From assembly GCF_000522985.1 (NCBI RefSeq), contig NZ_CP007128.1, positions 3,084,220 through 3,148,219 on the forward strand: a DNA stretch of 64,000 bases, given 5' to 3'. The translations under genes were made by a program, and so were the position numbers. This document shows positions 36,010 through 45,581 of the stretch, in pieces. The notes under the pieces are model-generated. The model searched no databases. It saw nothing but the letters and a program-made list of their open reading frames with translations, and was not told where the DNA came from. Each line of letters opens with the position of its first letter. The first letter of the stretch is position 1. Source of the DNA: Gemmatirosa kalamazoonensis (GTDB lineage: Bacteria > Gemmatimonadota > Gemmatimonadetes > Gemmatimonadales > Gemmatimonadaceae).

Positions 36010-36815
36010 TACTTGGTGCCTAACTTCTTCGCTCGCAGGTACAGGTTCAGCGAGCCGAAGGAGAGCGACGATTTCATCTGCACCACGACGCGGTCCGCGT
36101 CGTCGGAGATCCACACCTCGGCGTGCCCGCCCTCGGAGAAGATCCCCTTCGTCTTGATCGTGGGCTGTACGACGATCGTGGGGAACTTGCCGGCCGGCAC
36201 CGAGATCGTGTCGCGGCGCAGCACGCGGATGCGCACCGGGTTGCGGTCGGGGCGGAAGTAGCGATTCAGCTCGTACACGTCGCCGGGACGCAGCGGGAGC
36301 GTGCGCACGAAGTACAGGAACGAGCCGTCGTCGAGCGGGTTGGGCACCGACTTCTGCTCGTCCTTGTCGTCGTTCTCGAGGAAGACCTGGCGCTCGGGAA
36401 ACAGCTCGATGCGCGTGTTGCGGAACTTGCGCCCCTCCTCCTGGTCCTTCACGAAGCGCAGGGAGTACAGCGTGCGCGTGTCGATCCAGCTCTGGAACAC
36501 GTCGTTCACGCTGTACACGATGGTGCCGCCGCGGACGTGGAAGATGGTGCGGTAGGTCTCGTGCCCGCGCACGTCCTCGAGCGAGGCGACCTGCATCGAC
36601 CCGTCGCCGACCTTGAGGGGCCCGAAGCGCACGTCGTAGATCAGCTCCTCACCGACGCCCCACGGCACCGGCGCGCGATCCGCGGCACGCGGCTGTGCGG
36701 CGTCGGCGGTCGCGGGCTGCAGCGCCTGCGGCGCGCGCGCGGGAGGCGTGGACGGCCCGTGCGAGCCAACCGCGACGCCGAACGCGACCAACGAGGAGAG
36801 CAGGCGTCCCGTCAC
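36009..36815 (-). CDS. DUF3108-domain exported protein
   Basis: A 268-residue protein with GTG start inside the GTGA overlap with the glycosyltransferase stop. It has a signal peptide (MTGRLLSSLVAFGVAVGSHG) and a Pro/Ala-rich segment to about residue 50. The DUF3108 beta-sandwich then runs from WGVGEELIYDVRFGPLKVGDGSMQV to the end, including RDTISVPAGKFPTIVVQPTIKTKGIFSEGG and AEVWISDDADRVVVQMKS. DUF3108 proteins are periplasmic with unknown function. Coupling to a glycosyltransferase hints at envelope glycan biogenesis. Confidence 0.85.
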   Translation of the reverse strand: MTGRLLSSLVAFGVAVGSHGPSTPPARAPQALQPATADAAQPRAADRAPVPWGVGEELIYDVRFGPLKVGDGSMQVASLEDVRGHETYRTIFHVRGGTIVYSVNDVFQSWIDTRTLYSLRFVKDQEEGRKFRNTRIELFPERQVFLENDDKDEQKSVPNPLDDGSFLYFVRTLPLRPGDVYELNRYFRPDRNPVRIRVLRRDTISVPAGKFPTIVVQPTIKTKGIFSEGGHAEVWISDDADRVVVQMKSSLSFGSLNLYLRAKKLGTK

Positions 36816-38395
36816 GGCGTCTCGGCGCTCGGCGCGGACGCGGGTGCATCGGGCGCGTCCGACCCGGCGGCGCCCCCATCGGCGCCGTCGCCCCCGGTGC
36901 GCGCCCCGCGCCGCCGGCCGCGCCGCGAGCGACGCGACCGGCGCGCGGGACGATCGCCGCCGTCGGCCGCGCCCTCGTCGGCACCGTCGGTGTCGCGCGG
37001 CGCGGCGTCGCGCGGCGGCGCGTCCTCGCCATCGTCGGCGGGCGTGTCGACAGGCGCGGCGGTCTCCGCGCCCTCGGCGGCGGCCGCGCCCGTCGAGCGC
37101 TTGCGCCGCGATCGGCGCCGGCGCGAGCGGGTCGGCGCGGCCTCGTCGCTCGGCGCGGTCTCGGGATCGCGGGCTTCCGGTGCCGGTCCGGCCTCGATCG
37201 GCGCGGCGTCGGCCGCGGGCGCCTCGGAGGCGGCCAGCGCGCCCTCCGCGCGCTCGCGGCCGGAGCCGCGACGCGACTTGCGGCGCTTGCGGGCCGGCGC
37301 GGCCGGCGAGGCCGGCGTGGCCGTCGACGCGGCGTCGGCCTCGCCGTCGGTCGTGAGAGCCGGCGGCTCGGCGCCGTCGCTCGGGCGCGGACGCTTCGGC
37401 CGCTCGCGCGCGGGGCGCTCGCGGGGGGGCCGCTCGCGGGGGGGCCGCTCGCGGGGGGCGACGCTATCGCGAGAGGCGTCGCCGCGCGGCGCGTCCGAGC
37501 TTCCCTCCCGTCGCGGGCGCTTGCGGCGGCGGGTCGTGTCCGCGTCCACGGGCGGCTCGGCGACGACGAGCTCGCGCTCCTCGCGCCGGCGGATGGCCGG
37601 CGCCTCGTCGGGCTCCGGGGCGACGGGCGGCCGGAGCGGCACCGGTGCGCCGACGCGCGCCGGCGCGGCGCCACGACGGCTCCGCCACCCGAAGCGGGCG
37701 AGCGACAGCGCGTCGGCGAGCGCGCGCACGCGGCTCACGCGCTGCCGCACGTCGTAGCGCGGCTCCACGGGCACGCTCTCGACGCGCCGGAAGTGCGGCG
37801 CGAGCGCGACGAGCAGCTCGGCGTTCGCGGCGGCACCCGGCTCGTTGACGAGGGCGCGATCTCCGCGCTCGCGCAGCGCGTCGCGCACGACGGAGATGCG
37901 GATCAGCCGGTACGCGCTCGTCGGATCGGCGACGCCGTCGACCCGCATGAACGGCCGCAGGATCCACGGCGCGACGCGCCGCAGGCGGCGCACGGGCGCG
38001 GGGTCGGACTCCCCGAAGCGCCGCTCGGTGACGACGACGTCGGCGCCGCCCTCGAAGCGCTTCACCAGCTCGGGAATGTGCTCCGGGCGGTCGGTGAAGT
38101 CGCCCTGCATCACGATCATCGCGTCGCGCCGCGGGTAACGCGTGTGCGCGGCCACGTAGCGCGCGAGCGCGTCGAGCGCGGCGCCGTAGCCCCGGCGCTG
38201 CACGCCCGCGAGCACGGTCAGCGGCAGGACGCGGGTGTACGGCTCGAGGACCTCGGCGGTCGCGTCGGTGCTGCCGTCGTCGTAGACGACCAGCTCGTAG
38301 TCACGCGCGAAGTCCTGGAGCGCTCCCCGGATCTTCCAGAGCAGCACGCCGATCGTCGGCGCCTCGTTGTGAACGGGGATGCAGATGTAGAGCAC
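36812..38395 (-). CDS. family 2 glycosyltransferase with a ~280-residue disordered Arg/Ala/Pro-rich tail
   Basis: Residues 1-215 are a dolichyl-phosphate-mannose-synthase-like GT2 domain: CIPVHNEAPTIGVLLWKI, VVYDDGSTDATAEVL, RRGYGAALDALARY, VMQGDFTDRPEHIPELVKRF (acidic metal site) and ADPTSAYRLIRISVVRD. No C-terminal membrane helices are seen. From about residue 245 the chain is low complexity: RERPPRERPPRERPARERP, then KRRKSRRGSGR and RSRRRRSRRKRS blocks between acidic/Ala segments, ending SAPSAETP. The tail is as long as the enzyme and may bind nucleic acid or polyphosphate. GTG start at 38395 with GAGG upstream. Coupled to DUF3108. Confidence 0.8.
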   Translation of the reverse strand: MLYICIPVHNEAPTIGVLLWKIRGALQDFARDYELVVYDDGSTDATAEVLEPYTRVLPLTVLAGVQRRGYGAALDALARYVAAHTRYPRRDAMIVMQGDFTDRPEHIPELVKRFEGGADVVVTERRFGESDPAPVRRLRRVAPWILRPFMRVDGVADPTSAYRLIRISVVRDALRERGDRALVNEPGAAANAELLVALAPHFRRVESVPVEPRYDVRQRVSRVRALADALSLARFGWRSRRGAAPARVGAPVPLRPPVAPEPDEAPAIRRREERELVVAEPPVDADTTRRRKRPRREGSSDAPRGDASRDSVAPRERPPRERPPRERPARERPKRPRPSDGAEPPALTTDGEADAASTATPASPAAPARKRRKSRRGSGRERAEGALAASEAPAADAAPIEAGPAPEARDPETAPSDEAAPTRSRRRRSRRKRSTGAAAAEGAETAAPVDTPADDGEDAPPRDAAPRDTDGADEGAADGGDRPARRSRRSRRGRRRGARTGGDGADGGAAGSDAPDAPASAPSAETP

Positions 38396-38475
38396 GGATC
38401 CTCGGCGTTATCCCACTGATCGGGCGGAAATTAGGCGTCCGCCGAGTCCCGCCGCCACCCGGCGGTCCGACGCGA

Positions 38476-38502
38476 TTGGCACTCATCGGTCGAGAGTGCC
38501 AC
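38476..38502. promoter_or_regulatory. CIRCE element (HrcA operator)
   Basis: TTGGCACTC (38476-38484), nine bases, then GAGTGCCAC (38494-38502). This matches the CIRCE consensus TTAGCACTC-N9-GAGTGCTAA in arm sequence and in the exact nine-base spacing; only the outer base of the right arm breaks symmetry. CIRCE is bound by the heat-shock repressor HrcA. It lies 111 bases before the + gene at 38614 and 80 bases before the divergent glycosyltransferase. No chaperone gene is adjacent, so one or both neighbours may be HrcA-controlled. Confidence 0.75.
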
Positions 38503-38613
38503 CCAACTCCTTGGCGGCACATCACTTGTGTTGTGGCGATCGCGGCCGCATCGGCCGATACTAGCGGTGTATAGAGAGGCAGACGACGTCGATCTCTTAC
38601 GCGAGGGAGTCCG

Positions 38614-39345
38614 ATGATCCTTGGCACCGTTCGCCGACGACTGGGACGACACGACGCGCAGCTCGCTCTCCGCCTGCTCGCACAGGGACGCAGCGACGAG
38701 CACGCCCGGCTGGAGCGCACGCTCGCCGACGAGGGGCTGGACAGCCTGCTCGACGATCCCCGGCTGCTGGCCGAGCTCCTGCGCGCGCCGGGCGGCGCCC
38801 ATGCCTCGCTGCCGCTGTTCTGCTACGTCGTGGTGCGCCAGGCGCTGCGGAAGCTCGGCGAGGACGACCGCGCGCTCGCGGACTTCGCCGCGGCGATCGT
38901 GCTGCACTTCGGGCTCCGCGACCGCGCGCTCCGCGTGGGCGACGTCGACGACCAGACGTACACGACGCTCGCCGACCTGCTGGCCGACGTGGAGAGCGGC
39001 GACGCGCGCCGCAGCTTCCTCGTGCGCGCGCACCTCGGGCACTACGCGCTGTGGCTCAGCGGGCTGTTTCCCGATCACGTGGAGGCGCGCCGGTGGCGCC
39101 GCGGCGGCCCGGATCTCGACTACTACGAGGAGATGGGGCGGCGAGGCTACCAGCTCGCGGCGAGCCATCGTCTCGCGGCGGAGTACGGGATGGTGGCGCT
39201 GTTCGCGTCGGCGGCGGAGCGGTTCGGCGTGCTGCGCTGCGCGCTGACGCAGATCAGCGACACGGTGCTGTTCCCGCACCATCACACGCCGGAGCGGCTC
39301 ATGCGCCAGGTGCGCGACGAGTCGCGGTACCGTCTCGCCGGCTGA
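38614..39345 (+). CDS. uncharacterised 243-residue protein under a CIRCE-type operator
   Basis: ATG at 38614 has a good ribosome-binding site (GAGGGAG, eight bases away). The product is mostly helical and soluble: MILGTVRRRLGRHDAQLALR at the start, then LPLFCYVVVRQALRKLG and RDRALRVGDVDDQTYTTLADLL in the middle. It ends FPHHHTPERLMRQVRDESRYRLAG with a triple histidine. No signal peptide, no membrane segment and no family that I recognise. The CIRCE operator upstream suggests heat-shock control. Downstream lie a coiled-coil protein and an outer-membrane barrel protein on the same strand. Confidence 0.75.
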   Translation: MILGTVRRRLGRHDAQLALRLLAQGRSDEHARLERTLADEGLDSLLDDPRLLAELLRAPGGAHASLPLFCYVVVRQALRKLGEDDRALADFAAAIVLHFGLRDRALRVGDVDDQTYTTLADLLADVESGDARRSFLVRAHLGHYALWLSGLFPDHVEARRWRRGGPDLDYYEEMGRRGYQLAASHRLAAEYGMVALFASAAERFGVLRCALTQISDTVLFPHHHTPERLMRQVRDESRYRLAG

Positions 39346-39436
39346 TCGGTTGCGATGGCGCGGGACGCGCCCGTAACGTTCGCCGGCGCACGGGCACTCG
39401 GTGCGCCGCGCGTTCTTCCTCCGCTCAACCGCCGAC

Positions 39437-39997
39437 ATGTTCGAACAGCTCCGCGCGTCGCTGCGCAATCTGCTCGACAACGCCAGTCCCGCCGACCGAC
39501 GTGCCGCGCTCACGGATCTGAAGCAGGCGCTCGTGCACGCGCGCATGGGCGTGGACGATCTGCGCACCGGCGTCGCGAAGGCGCGCGAGCGGACGGCCGC
39601 CGCGCAGGAGGAGCTGGAGACGATCCGACGGCGCAAGCGGCTCGCCGAGCAGATCGGCGACGCGGAGACGGTGGCGGTCGCGGACCGGTTCGAGAAGCTG
39701 CAGGCGGAGCGCGTGGACGTGCTCACGCGCAAGCAGGACGCGCAGGAGCGCGAGCTGGCGCTGGCCGAGCACGAGGTGGCGGAGATGAGCGCCGACTTCC
39801 GGCGCGCGGTCGCCGGCGTGGGGAGCGGGGGCCCGGTCGGGGGCGGCGACCCCGAGCGCGCCGCCGCGGCGGAGGTGGACGCGCTGCTCGGCGACGACGA
39901 CGCGTCCGACCGCGAGCGGCGAGCGGCCACCCGCGCGCAGCGCGACGCGGACGCGGACGCGCGGCTGGCGGAGCTGAAGCGCCGCATGGGGAAGTGA
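39437..39997 (+). CDS. coiled-coil protein, weakly PspA/IM30-like
   Basis: A 186-residue protein from ATG 39437 (MFEQLRASLRNLLDNASPAD). It is nearly all alpha-helix with a long heptad-patterned stretch (about 25-130: VDDLRTGVAKARERTAAAQE, LETIRRRKRLAEQIGD and AQERELALAEHEVAEMSADF). An Ala/Gly linker and a short C-terminal helix (ADARLAELKRRMGK) follow. The pattern recalls phage-shock-protein-A proteins, but I cannot be sure of homology. The stop overlaps the next gene by GTGA, so it is coupled to an outer-membrane protein. It may belong to an envelope-stress unit with the CIRCE-preceded gene upstream. Confidence 0.65.
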   Translation: MFEQLRASLRNLLDNASPADRRAALTDLKQALVHARMGVDDLRTGVAKARERTAAAQEELETIRRRKRLAEQIGDAETVAVADRFEKLQAERVDVLTRKQDAQERELALAEHEVAEMSADFRRAVAGVGSGGPVGGGDPERAAAAEVDALLGDDDASDRERRAATRAQRDADADARLAELKRRMGK

Positions 39998-41763
39998 TCC
40001 GGCGGGCCGTCGGTGTGGCGGCCGGTCTCGCGTGTGTGGCGGCAGCCCAGCGGATCGACGCGCAGCCACGAGGTGGCGGACCACCGGGCGCACGCACGCC
40101 GTCGCGCATGCCGGTGCGGTGCGCGGGACAGCGCGTGACCGACGTCGTGGTGCTCACGCAGCCGCCGTACACGAACTCGCTCATCGGCCGCGTGGCGTTC
40201 GTCGAGCGCACCGTGCGCAAGCTGCACGCGACGACGCGGCCCGAGCTGGTCGACCGCTTCCTGCTGCTGCACCCGGGCGATCGGTGCGACGAGCTGCGGC
40301 GCGCGGAGAGCGAGCGCATCCTGCGCGCGCAGCCCTACCTCGTGGACGCGCGCGTCACGTCGTTCGACGATGGACACGGCGGCGTGCGCCTCGAGGTGGA
40401 GACGCGCGACGAGTTCTCGGCGATCGTCGACGCGGCGGCGCGCGCCGAGATGCCGATCGTGACGCATCTGCGCGTGGGCGAGGCGAACCTCGCGGGCAGC
40501 GGGTTGTACGCGTCGGCGGACTGGAAGGACGGCGGCACCGGCTACCGCGACGGCTTCGGCGGCCGCCTGACGAACTACCAGTTCCTCGGGCGGCCGTTCC
40601 AGCTCACGGTGCAGGGCGCGCGCGAGGGGGTGGGGGACAACTGGTGGGGCGACCTCACGCACCCGTTCTACACCGACCTGCAGCGCATCGCCTGGCGCGC
40701 GTCGGTCGGTGGACGCAACGACTTCATCGAGCTGGTGCGGCCGCGCGACGACGACAACGCGCTGTTCTACCGGCGCGCCTACGCGTCGTTAGGCGCCGTG
40801 CTGCGCATCGGCGCGCCGGGGCGACTGAGCCTGTTCGGCGGCTCGCTGTCGACCGAGCGCGCGGAGACGGAGGACCGCGTTGCGGTGCTGAGCGACAGCG
40901 GCGAGGTGCCCGACCTCGGCGAGCCGCTCGGCTTCTCGCCGGCGGAGCACTACAAGCGGCAGCACGCGGTGCGCCTGAACTCCCTGTGGGGGATCCGCAA
41001 CGTGCGCTTCCTCGGCGCGACGGGCTTCGACGCGCTCACCGGCCGCCAGGACGTGCGTCGCGGCTTCCAGCTCAGCACCGTGGTCGGACGCGGGCTCGCC
41101 GCGCTCGGCTCGCGCGACGACGACGTCTTCACGTCGGTGGACATGTACGCGGGGCTCGGCACGGCGCGCGCGTTCGCCGCCGGCGAGGTGCGCGCCGAGG
41201 GCCGCCACGACTACGACACGGGCCGGTGGGACGGCATCGTGGTGAGCGGACGCGCCGCGTGGTACCTCGTGCCCGACGCGTGGTGGCGCACGCAGGCCAG
41301 CGTGGAGGTGGGCGCCGCACGCGCGCCGCGCGTCCCGTTCCAGCTCACGCTCGGCGCGCTGGACGGCGGCGTACGCGGCTTCCGCGCCGCGAGCGCGGCG
41401 GGCGCCGCGCGCGCCGTGGCGCGGCTCGAGCAGCGCCGCGTGCTCGGCACGCCGTTAGGCCTCGGCGACATGGGCGTCGCGGCGTTCGCGGACGTCGGCC
41501 GCACGCTCGCCGGCTCGGCGCCCTACGGCGTGGACTCGGGCACGCAGGCATCGGTCGGCGTCGGCGTGTTAGGCGCGTTCCCACCGCGCTCGCGCCGCCT
41601 GTGGCGCATCGACCTCGCGTTCCCCGTGACGCACAGCCCGGGCGCGAAGTTCGACGTGATCGTCTCCAATCGCGACCTCACGCGGCTGTTCTGGCGCGAG
41701 CCGCGAGACATTCAACGCGCACGCGAGCAGGCCGTGCCCGCGTCGGTCTTCACTTGGCCGTGA
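39994..41763 (+). CDS. outer-membrane beta-barrel protein with one POTRA-like domain (BamA/TamA-like)
   Basis: A 589-residue protein from the GTG in the GTGA overlap. Signal peptide VIRRAVGVAAGLACVAAAQR. Residues about 40-150 resemble a POTRA domain (VDRFLLLHPGDRCDELRRAE, RILRAQPYLVDARVTSFDDG, VRLEVETRDEFSAIVDA). The remainder is a 16-stranded-type barrel with alternating aromatic residues (GTGYRDGFGGRLTNYQFLGR, YRRAYASLGAVLRIGAPGRL). The C-terminal strand ends near LWRIDLAFPVTH with an extra 45-residue tail. Family members insert or secrete envelope proteins or lipids. A single POTRA domain argues against it being BamA itself. Three TTA codons are all inside GTTAGGC. Confidence 0.7.
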   Translation: MIRRAVGVAAGLACVAAAQRIDAQPRGGGPPGARTPSRMPVRCAGQRVTDVVVLTQPPYTNSLIGRVAFVERTVRKLHATTRPELVDRFLLLHPGDRCDELRRAESERILRAQPYLVDARVTSFDDGHGGVRLEVETRDEFSAIVDAAARAEMPIVTHLRVGEANLAGSGLYASADWKDGGTGYRDGFGGRLTNYQFLGRPFQLTVQGAREGVGDNWWGDLTHPFYTDLQRIAWRASVGGRNDFIELVRPRDDDNALFYRRAYASLGAVLRIGAPGRLSLFGGSLSTERAETEDRVAVLSDSGEVPDLGEPLGFSPAEHYKRQHAVRLNSLWGIRNVRFLGATGFDALTGRQDVRRGFQLSTVVGRGLAALGSRDDDVFTSVDMYAGLGTARAFAAGEVRAEGRHDYDTGRWDGIVVSGRAAWYLVPDAWWRTQASVEVGAARAPRVPFQLTLGALDGGVRGFRAASAAGAARAVARLEQRRVLGTPLGLGDMGVAAFADVGRTLAGSAPYGVDSGTQASVGVGVLGAFPPRSRRLWRIDLAFPVTHSPGAKFDVIVSNRDLTRLFWREPRDIQRAREQAVPASVFTWP

Positions 41764-41790
41764 CGGCGCCGCCGCCTCGGCGCCGTCGTC

Positions 41791-43392
41791 CTACGCTTTG
41801 ACGTCCCCCACGTTCGCCATCATGCGGCGAATGGGGATGATGAGCGCGCCGAGCACCGCGGCGGAGGCCAGGAGGGCGATCGTCGTGCCGGTGAACAGCA
41901 CCGGCGTCTGCTCGAGCTTCTCGGGATCCACGCTGCCGCCGACGAGTCCCGCGATCAGGTTGCCGACCGACGCGGCGAGGAACCAGATGCCCATCATCTG
42001 ACCGACGTACTTGCGCGGCGAGAGCTTCGTCATCGACGACAGCCCGACGGGGCTCAGCGACAGCTCGCCGAGCGTCTGCAGCAGGTAGCTGATCGTCAGC
42101 CACCACGCCGAGACCTTCAGCGTGCCGCCGCTCGCGACGATCATGTTCGCGGCGGGGATCATGATCGCGAAGCCGGCGGCGGCGAGCAGCAGGCCGAGCG
42201 TGAACTTCGAGGGGCTCGAGAGCTCCATGCCGCGCTTCGCCATGCCGACCCACACCGCGGCGAACACCGGCGCGAAGATGATGATGAACAGCGAGTTGAT
42301 CGACTGGAACCAGAGCGCGGGGACCTCCCAGCCGAAGAACGTGCGGTTCGTGAAGTCCTTCGCGAACAGGTTGAGCGACGTCGGCGCCTGCTCGAACGCG
42401 CCCCAGAACGCGGAGGCGAACACGAACAGCACGAAGATCACCGCGATGCGCTTCTTCTCGTCGCTCGAGAGGTTGCCCGTCGCGTAGATGCCGGCGAAGT
42501 ACACGACCGCGAGGCCGACGAGCACGTACGTCATGCTCCTGCCGATCGCCTGCGCGTCGATGGTGACCGCGCCGGTGGCGGCAAGCGCGAAGACGAGGGC
42601 GAGCACGCCGAGTCCACCGAACAGGATCATCCTGCCGCGGCTCTTCTGCCGCGCATCGATCACGGGATCCGGGTGGCGCGACGGCTCGGTGCCGAGGTTG
42701 CCGAGCGTGGAGCGCTGCCGCGCGGCGAACGTGAGGAGACCGGCGAGCATGCCGACGCCCGCGGCGCCGAAGCCCCAGTGCCAGCCCACCTTCTCGCCGA
42801 GCGCGCCGGTGACGATCTGGCCGAAGAACGCGCCGAGGTTGATCCCCATGTAGAAGATCGAGAAGCCCGCGTCGCGCCGCGCGCCGCCTTCCGGATACAG
42901 ATCGCCGACGATGGCCGAGATGTTCGGCTTCAGCAGGCCGGTGCCTAACACGATCAGCACGAGGCCGAGGAAGAACGGCACCTTGCTCACCGCGAAGCCG
43001 GACAGCCCGATCGACAGGTGGCCGCAGGTGATCAGCACCGCGCCGAGCATGATCGCGCGCCGCAGCCCGAGCAGCCGGTCCGCGACCCATCCGCCGGGAA
43101 GCGACGCGAGATACACGCACGCCGCGTAGATGCCGACGATGGCCGACGCCTGGCTGCGCTCGAAGCCGAAGCCGCCGTCCGCGAGCGCAGCGGACATGAA
43201 CAGGATGAGCAGCGGCCGCAGCCCGTAGTACGAGAACCGCTCCCACATCTCCGTGAAGAAGACGGTGGGCAGCCCTCGCGGGTGGCCGAAGAAGCTGCGG
43301 TCGGCGCTGGGGAGCGGCGGCGGGCTGTCGGTGGCGACGCCGGTCTCTTGCGCGGCGCGGCGGGGCGGGCGCTCGCTGACGGGTGCGGACAC
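41791..43392 (-). CDS. POT/PTR2 family proton-dependent oligopeptide transporter
   Basis: A 533-residue inner-membrane symporter for di- and tripeptides. The POT signature EMWERFSYYGLRPLL (E, ERF motif) lies at about 48-62, with further family motifs GGWVADRLLGLRRAIMLGA and GTGLLKPNISAIVGDLYPEG, and the second PTR2 signature in FSIFYMGINLGAFFG. About 14 membrane segments. GTG start at 43392. It lies 22 bases after dppF, so the cell makes ATP-driven and proton-driven peptide uptake from one operon. Confidence 0.92.
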   Translation of the reverse strand: MSAPVSERPPRRAAQETGVATDSPPPLPSADRSFFGHPRGLPTVFFTEMWERFSYYGLRPLLILFMSAALADGGFGFERSQASAIVGIYAACVYLASLPGGWVADRLLGLRRAIMLGAVLITCGHLSIGLSGFAVSKVPFFLGLVLIVLGTGLLKPNISAIVGDLYPEGGARRDAGFSIFYMGINLGAFFGQIVTGALGEKVGWHWGFGAAGVGMLAGLLTFAARQRSTLGNLGTEPSRHPDPVIDARQKSRGRMILFGGLGVLALVFALAATGAVTIDAQAIGRSMTYVLVGLAVVYFAGIYATGNLSSDEKKRIAVIFVLFVFASAFWGAFEQAPTSLNLFAKDFTNRTFFGWEVPALWFQSINSLFIIIFAPVFAAVWVGMAKRGMELSSPSKFTLGLLLAAAGFAIMIPAANMIVASGGTLKVSAWWLTISYLLQTLGELSLSPVGLSSMTKLSPRKYVGQMMGIWFLAASVGNLIAGLVGGSVDPEKLEQTPVLFTGTTIALLASAAVLGALIIPIRRMMANVGDVKA

Positions 43393-43414
43393 GGCGATGC
43401 GGGGTGAGGGGGGG

Positions 43415-44517
43415 CTAGGTGGTCTCGACGACCGGGAGGTAGCGCGCTGGAGGGTGCGTACCCCCGGCCGTCTGCTGTTGTGCCCAGTCGACCGTCGTGG
43501 GAGGCTGCTTGATGCATGCCGCCCAGTGGCCGGGCGCCTTCTCCTCGAGCGGCGGCACGATCTTCTGACACGCCGCGTCCTTCGCCGGGTGGAAGCAGCG
43601 CGGGTGGAACACGCAGCCCGACGGCGGGTTCGCCGGCGACGGTGGATCGCCCGCCAGCACGATGCGCTGACGCCGTCCTCCGGGCCGCGCGATCGGGATG
43701 GCCGAGAGCAGCGCCTGCGTGTACGGCATCAGCGGCTCGGTGTACAGCCGCTCCGACGGCGCGAGCTCCACGATGCGGCCGAGGTACATCACCGCGACGC
43801 GGTCGGCCATGTGCTCCACGACGCTCAAGTCGTGGGCGATGAACAGATACGACAGCCCGCGCTGCCGCTGCAGGTCGCGCAGCAGGTTGATGACCTGCGC
43901 CTGCACGCTCACATCGAGCGCGGACACCGGCTCGTCGCACACGATGAGCTTCGGCTCCACGGCGAGCGCGCGCGCGATGCCGACGCGCTGACGCTGGCCG
44001 CCGGAGAACTCGTGCGGGTAGCGCGACGCGTACTCGGGACGCAGGCCGACCTCGTCGAGGAGCTCGCGCACGCGGCGGTCGGCCGCGGCACCCTCGGCGA
44101 GGCCGTGGATCGTTAGGCCCTCGCGCACCGTCGCGCCGATCGTCATGCGCGGGTTGAGCGACGAGAACGGATCCTGGAAGATGATCTGCATCTGCCGGCG
44201 CATGCGCCGCAGCTCGCGCGCGCCCAACCCGAGCACGTCGACGCCGTCGAACTTCACGGTGCCGCCGGTCGGCTCGATGAGACGCAGGATGCAGCGACCC
44301 GTCGTCGTCTTGCCGCAGCCACTCTCGCCGACGACGCCGAGCGTCTCGCCCGGCATGACGTCGAACGACACGCTCTCCACCGCGCGCACCGCGCCGCCGC
44401 CGCGACCGAGGAAGCTCTTGCGGATGGGGAAGTGCTTCGAGAGATCGCGCACCTCGAGCAGCGGCCGGCCAGGCGTCGCGACGCGTAGGAGCAGCTCGGG
44501 GGTCCCGGACGTCGCGG

Positions 44518-44521
<4 letters not shown>
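43415..44521 (-). CDS. dppF: dipeptide/oligopeptide ABC transporter ATP-binding protein (DppF/OppF)
   Basis: A 368-residue ATPase. Start at ATG 44521 overlaps the dppD stop by ATGA. Walker [11 protein letters not shown]-loop [13 protein letters not shown], signature LSGG-variant [13 protein letters not shown], Walker [16 protein letters not shown]-loop [13 protein letters not shown]. The C-terminal oligopeptide-type extension has the cysteine cluster [20 protein letters not shown], typical of the Fe-S-binding OppD/DppF group. It drives uptake of peptides with DppD, DppB, DppC and the binding protein DppA upstream. Confidence 0.93.
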
Positions 44522-45540
<1,019 letters not shown>

Positions 45541-45581
45541 TTCGTGAGGCTAAAGGCTCGCGCGGTCAGTGTCTAGCTGCA

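Noticed and set aside
38614-39345. Calling the CIRCE-controlled gene a chaperone or HrcA itself
   Set aside because: The 243-residue product shows no GroES, GrpE, DnaJ, small heat-shock or HrcA motif.
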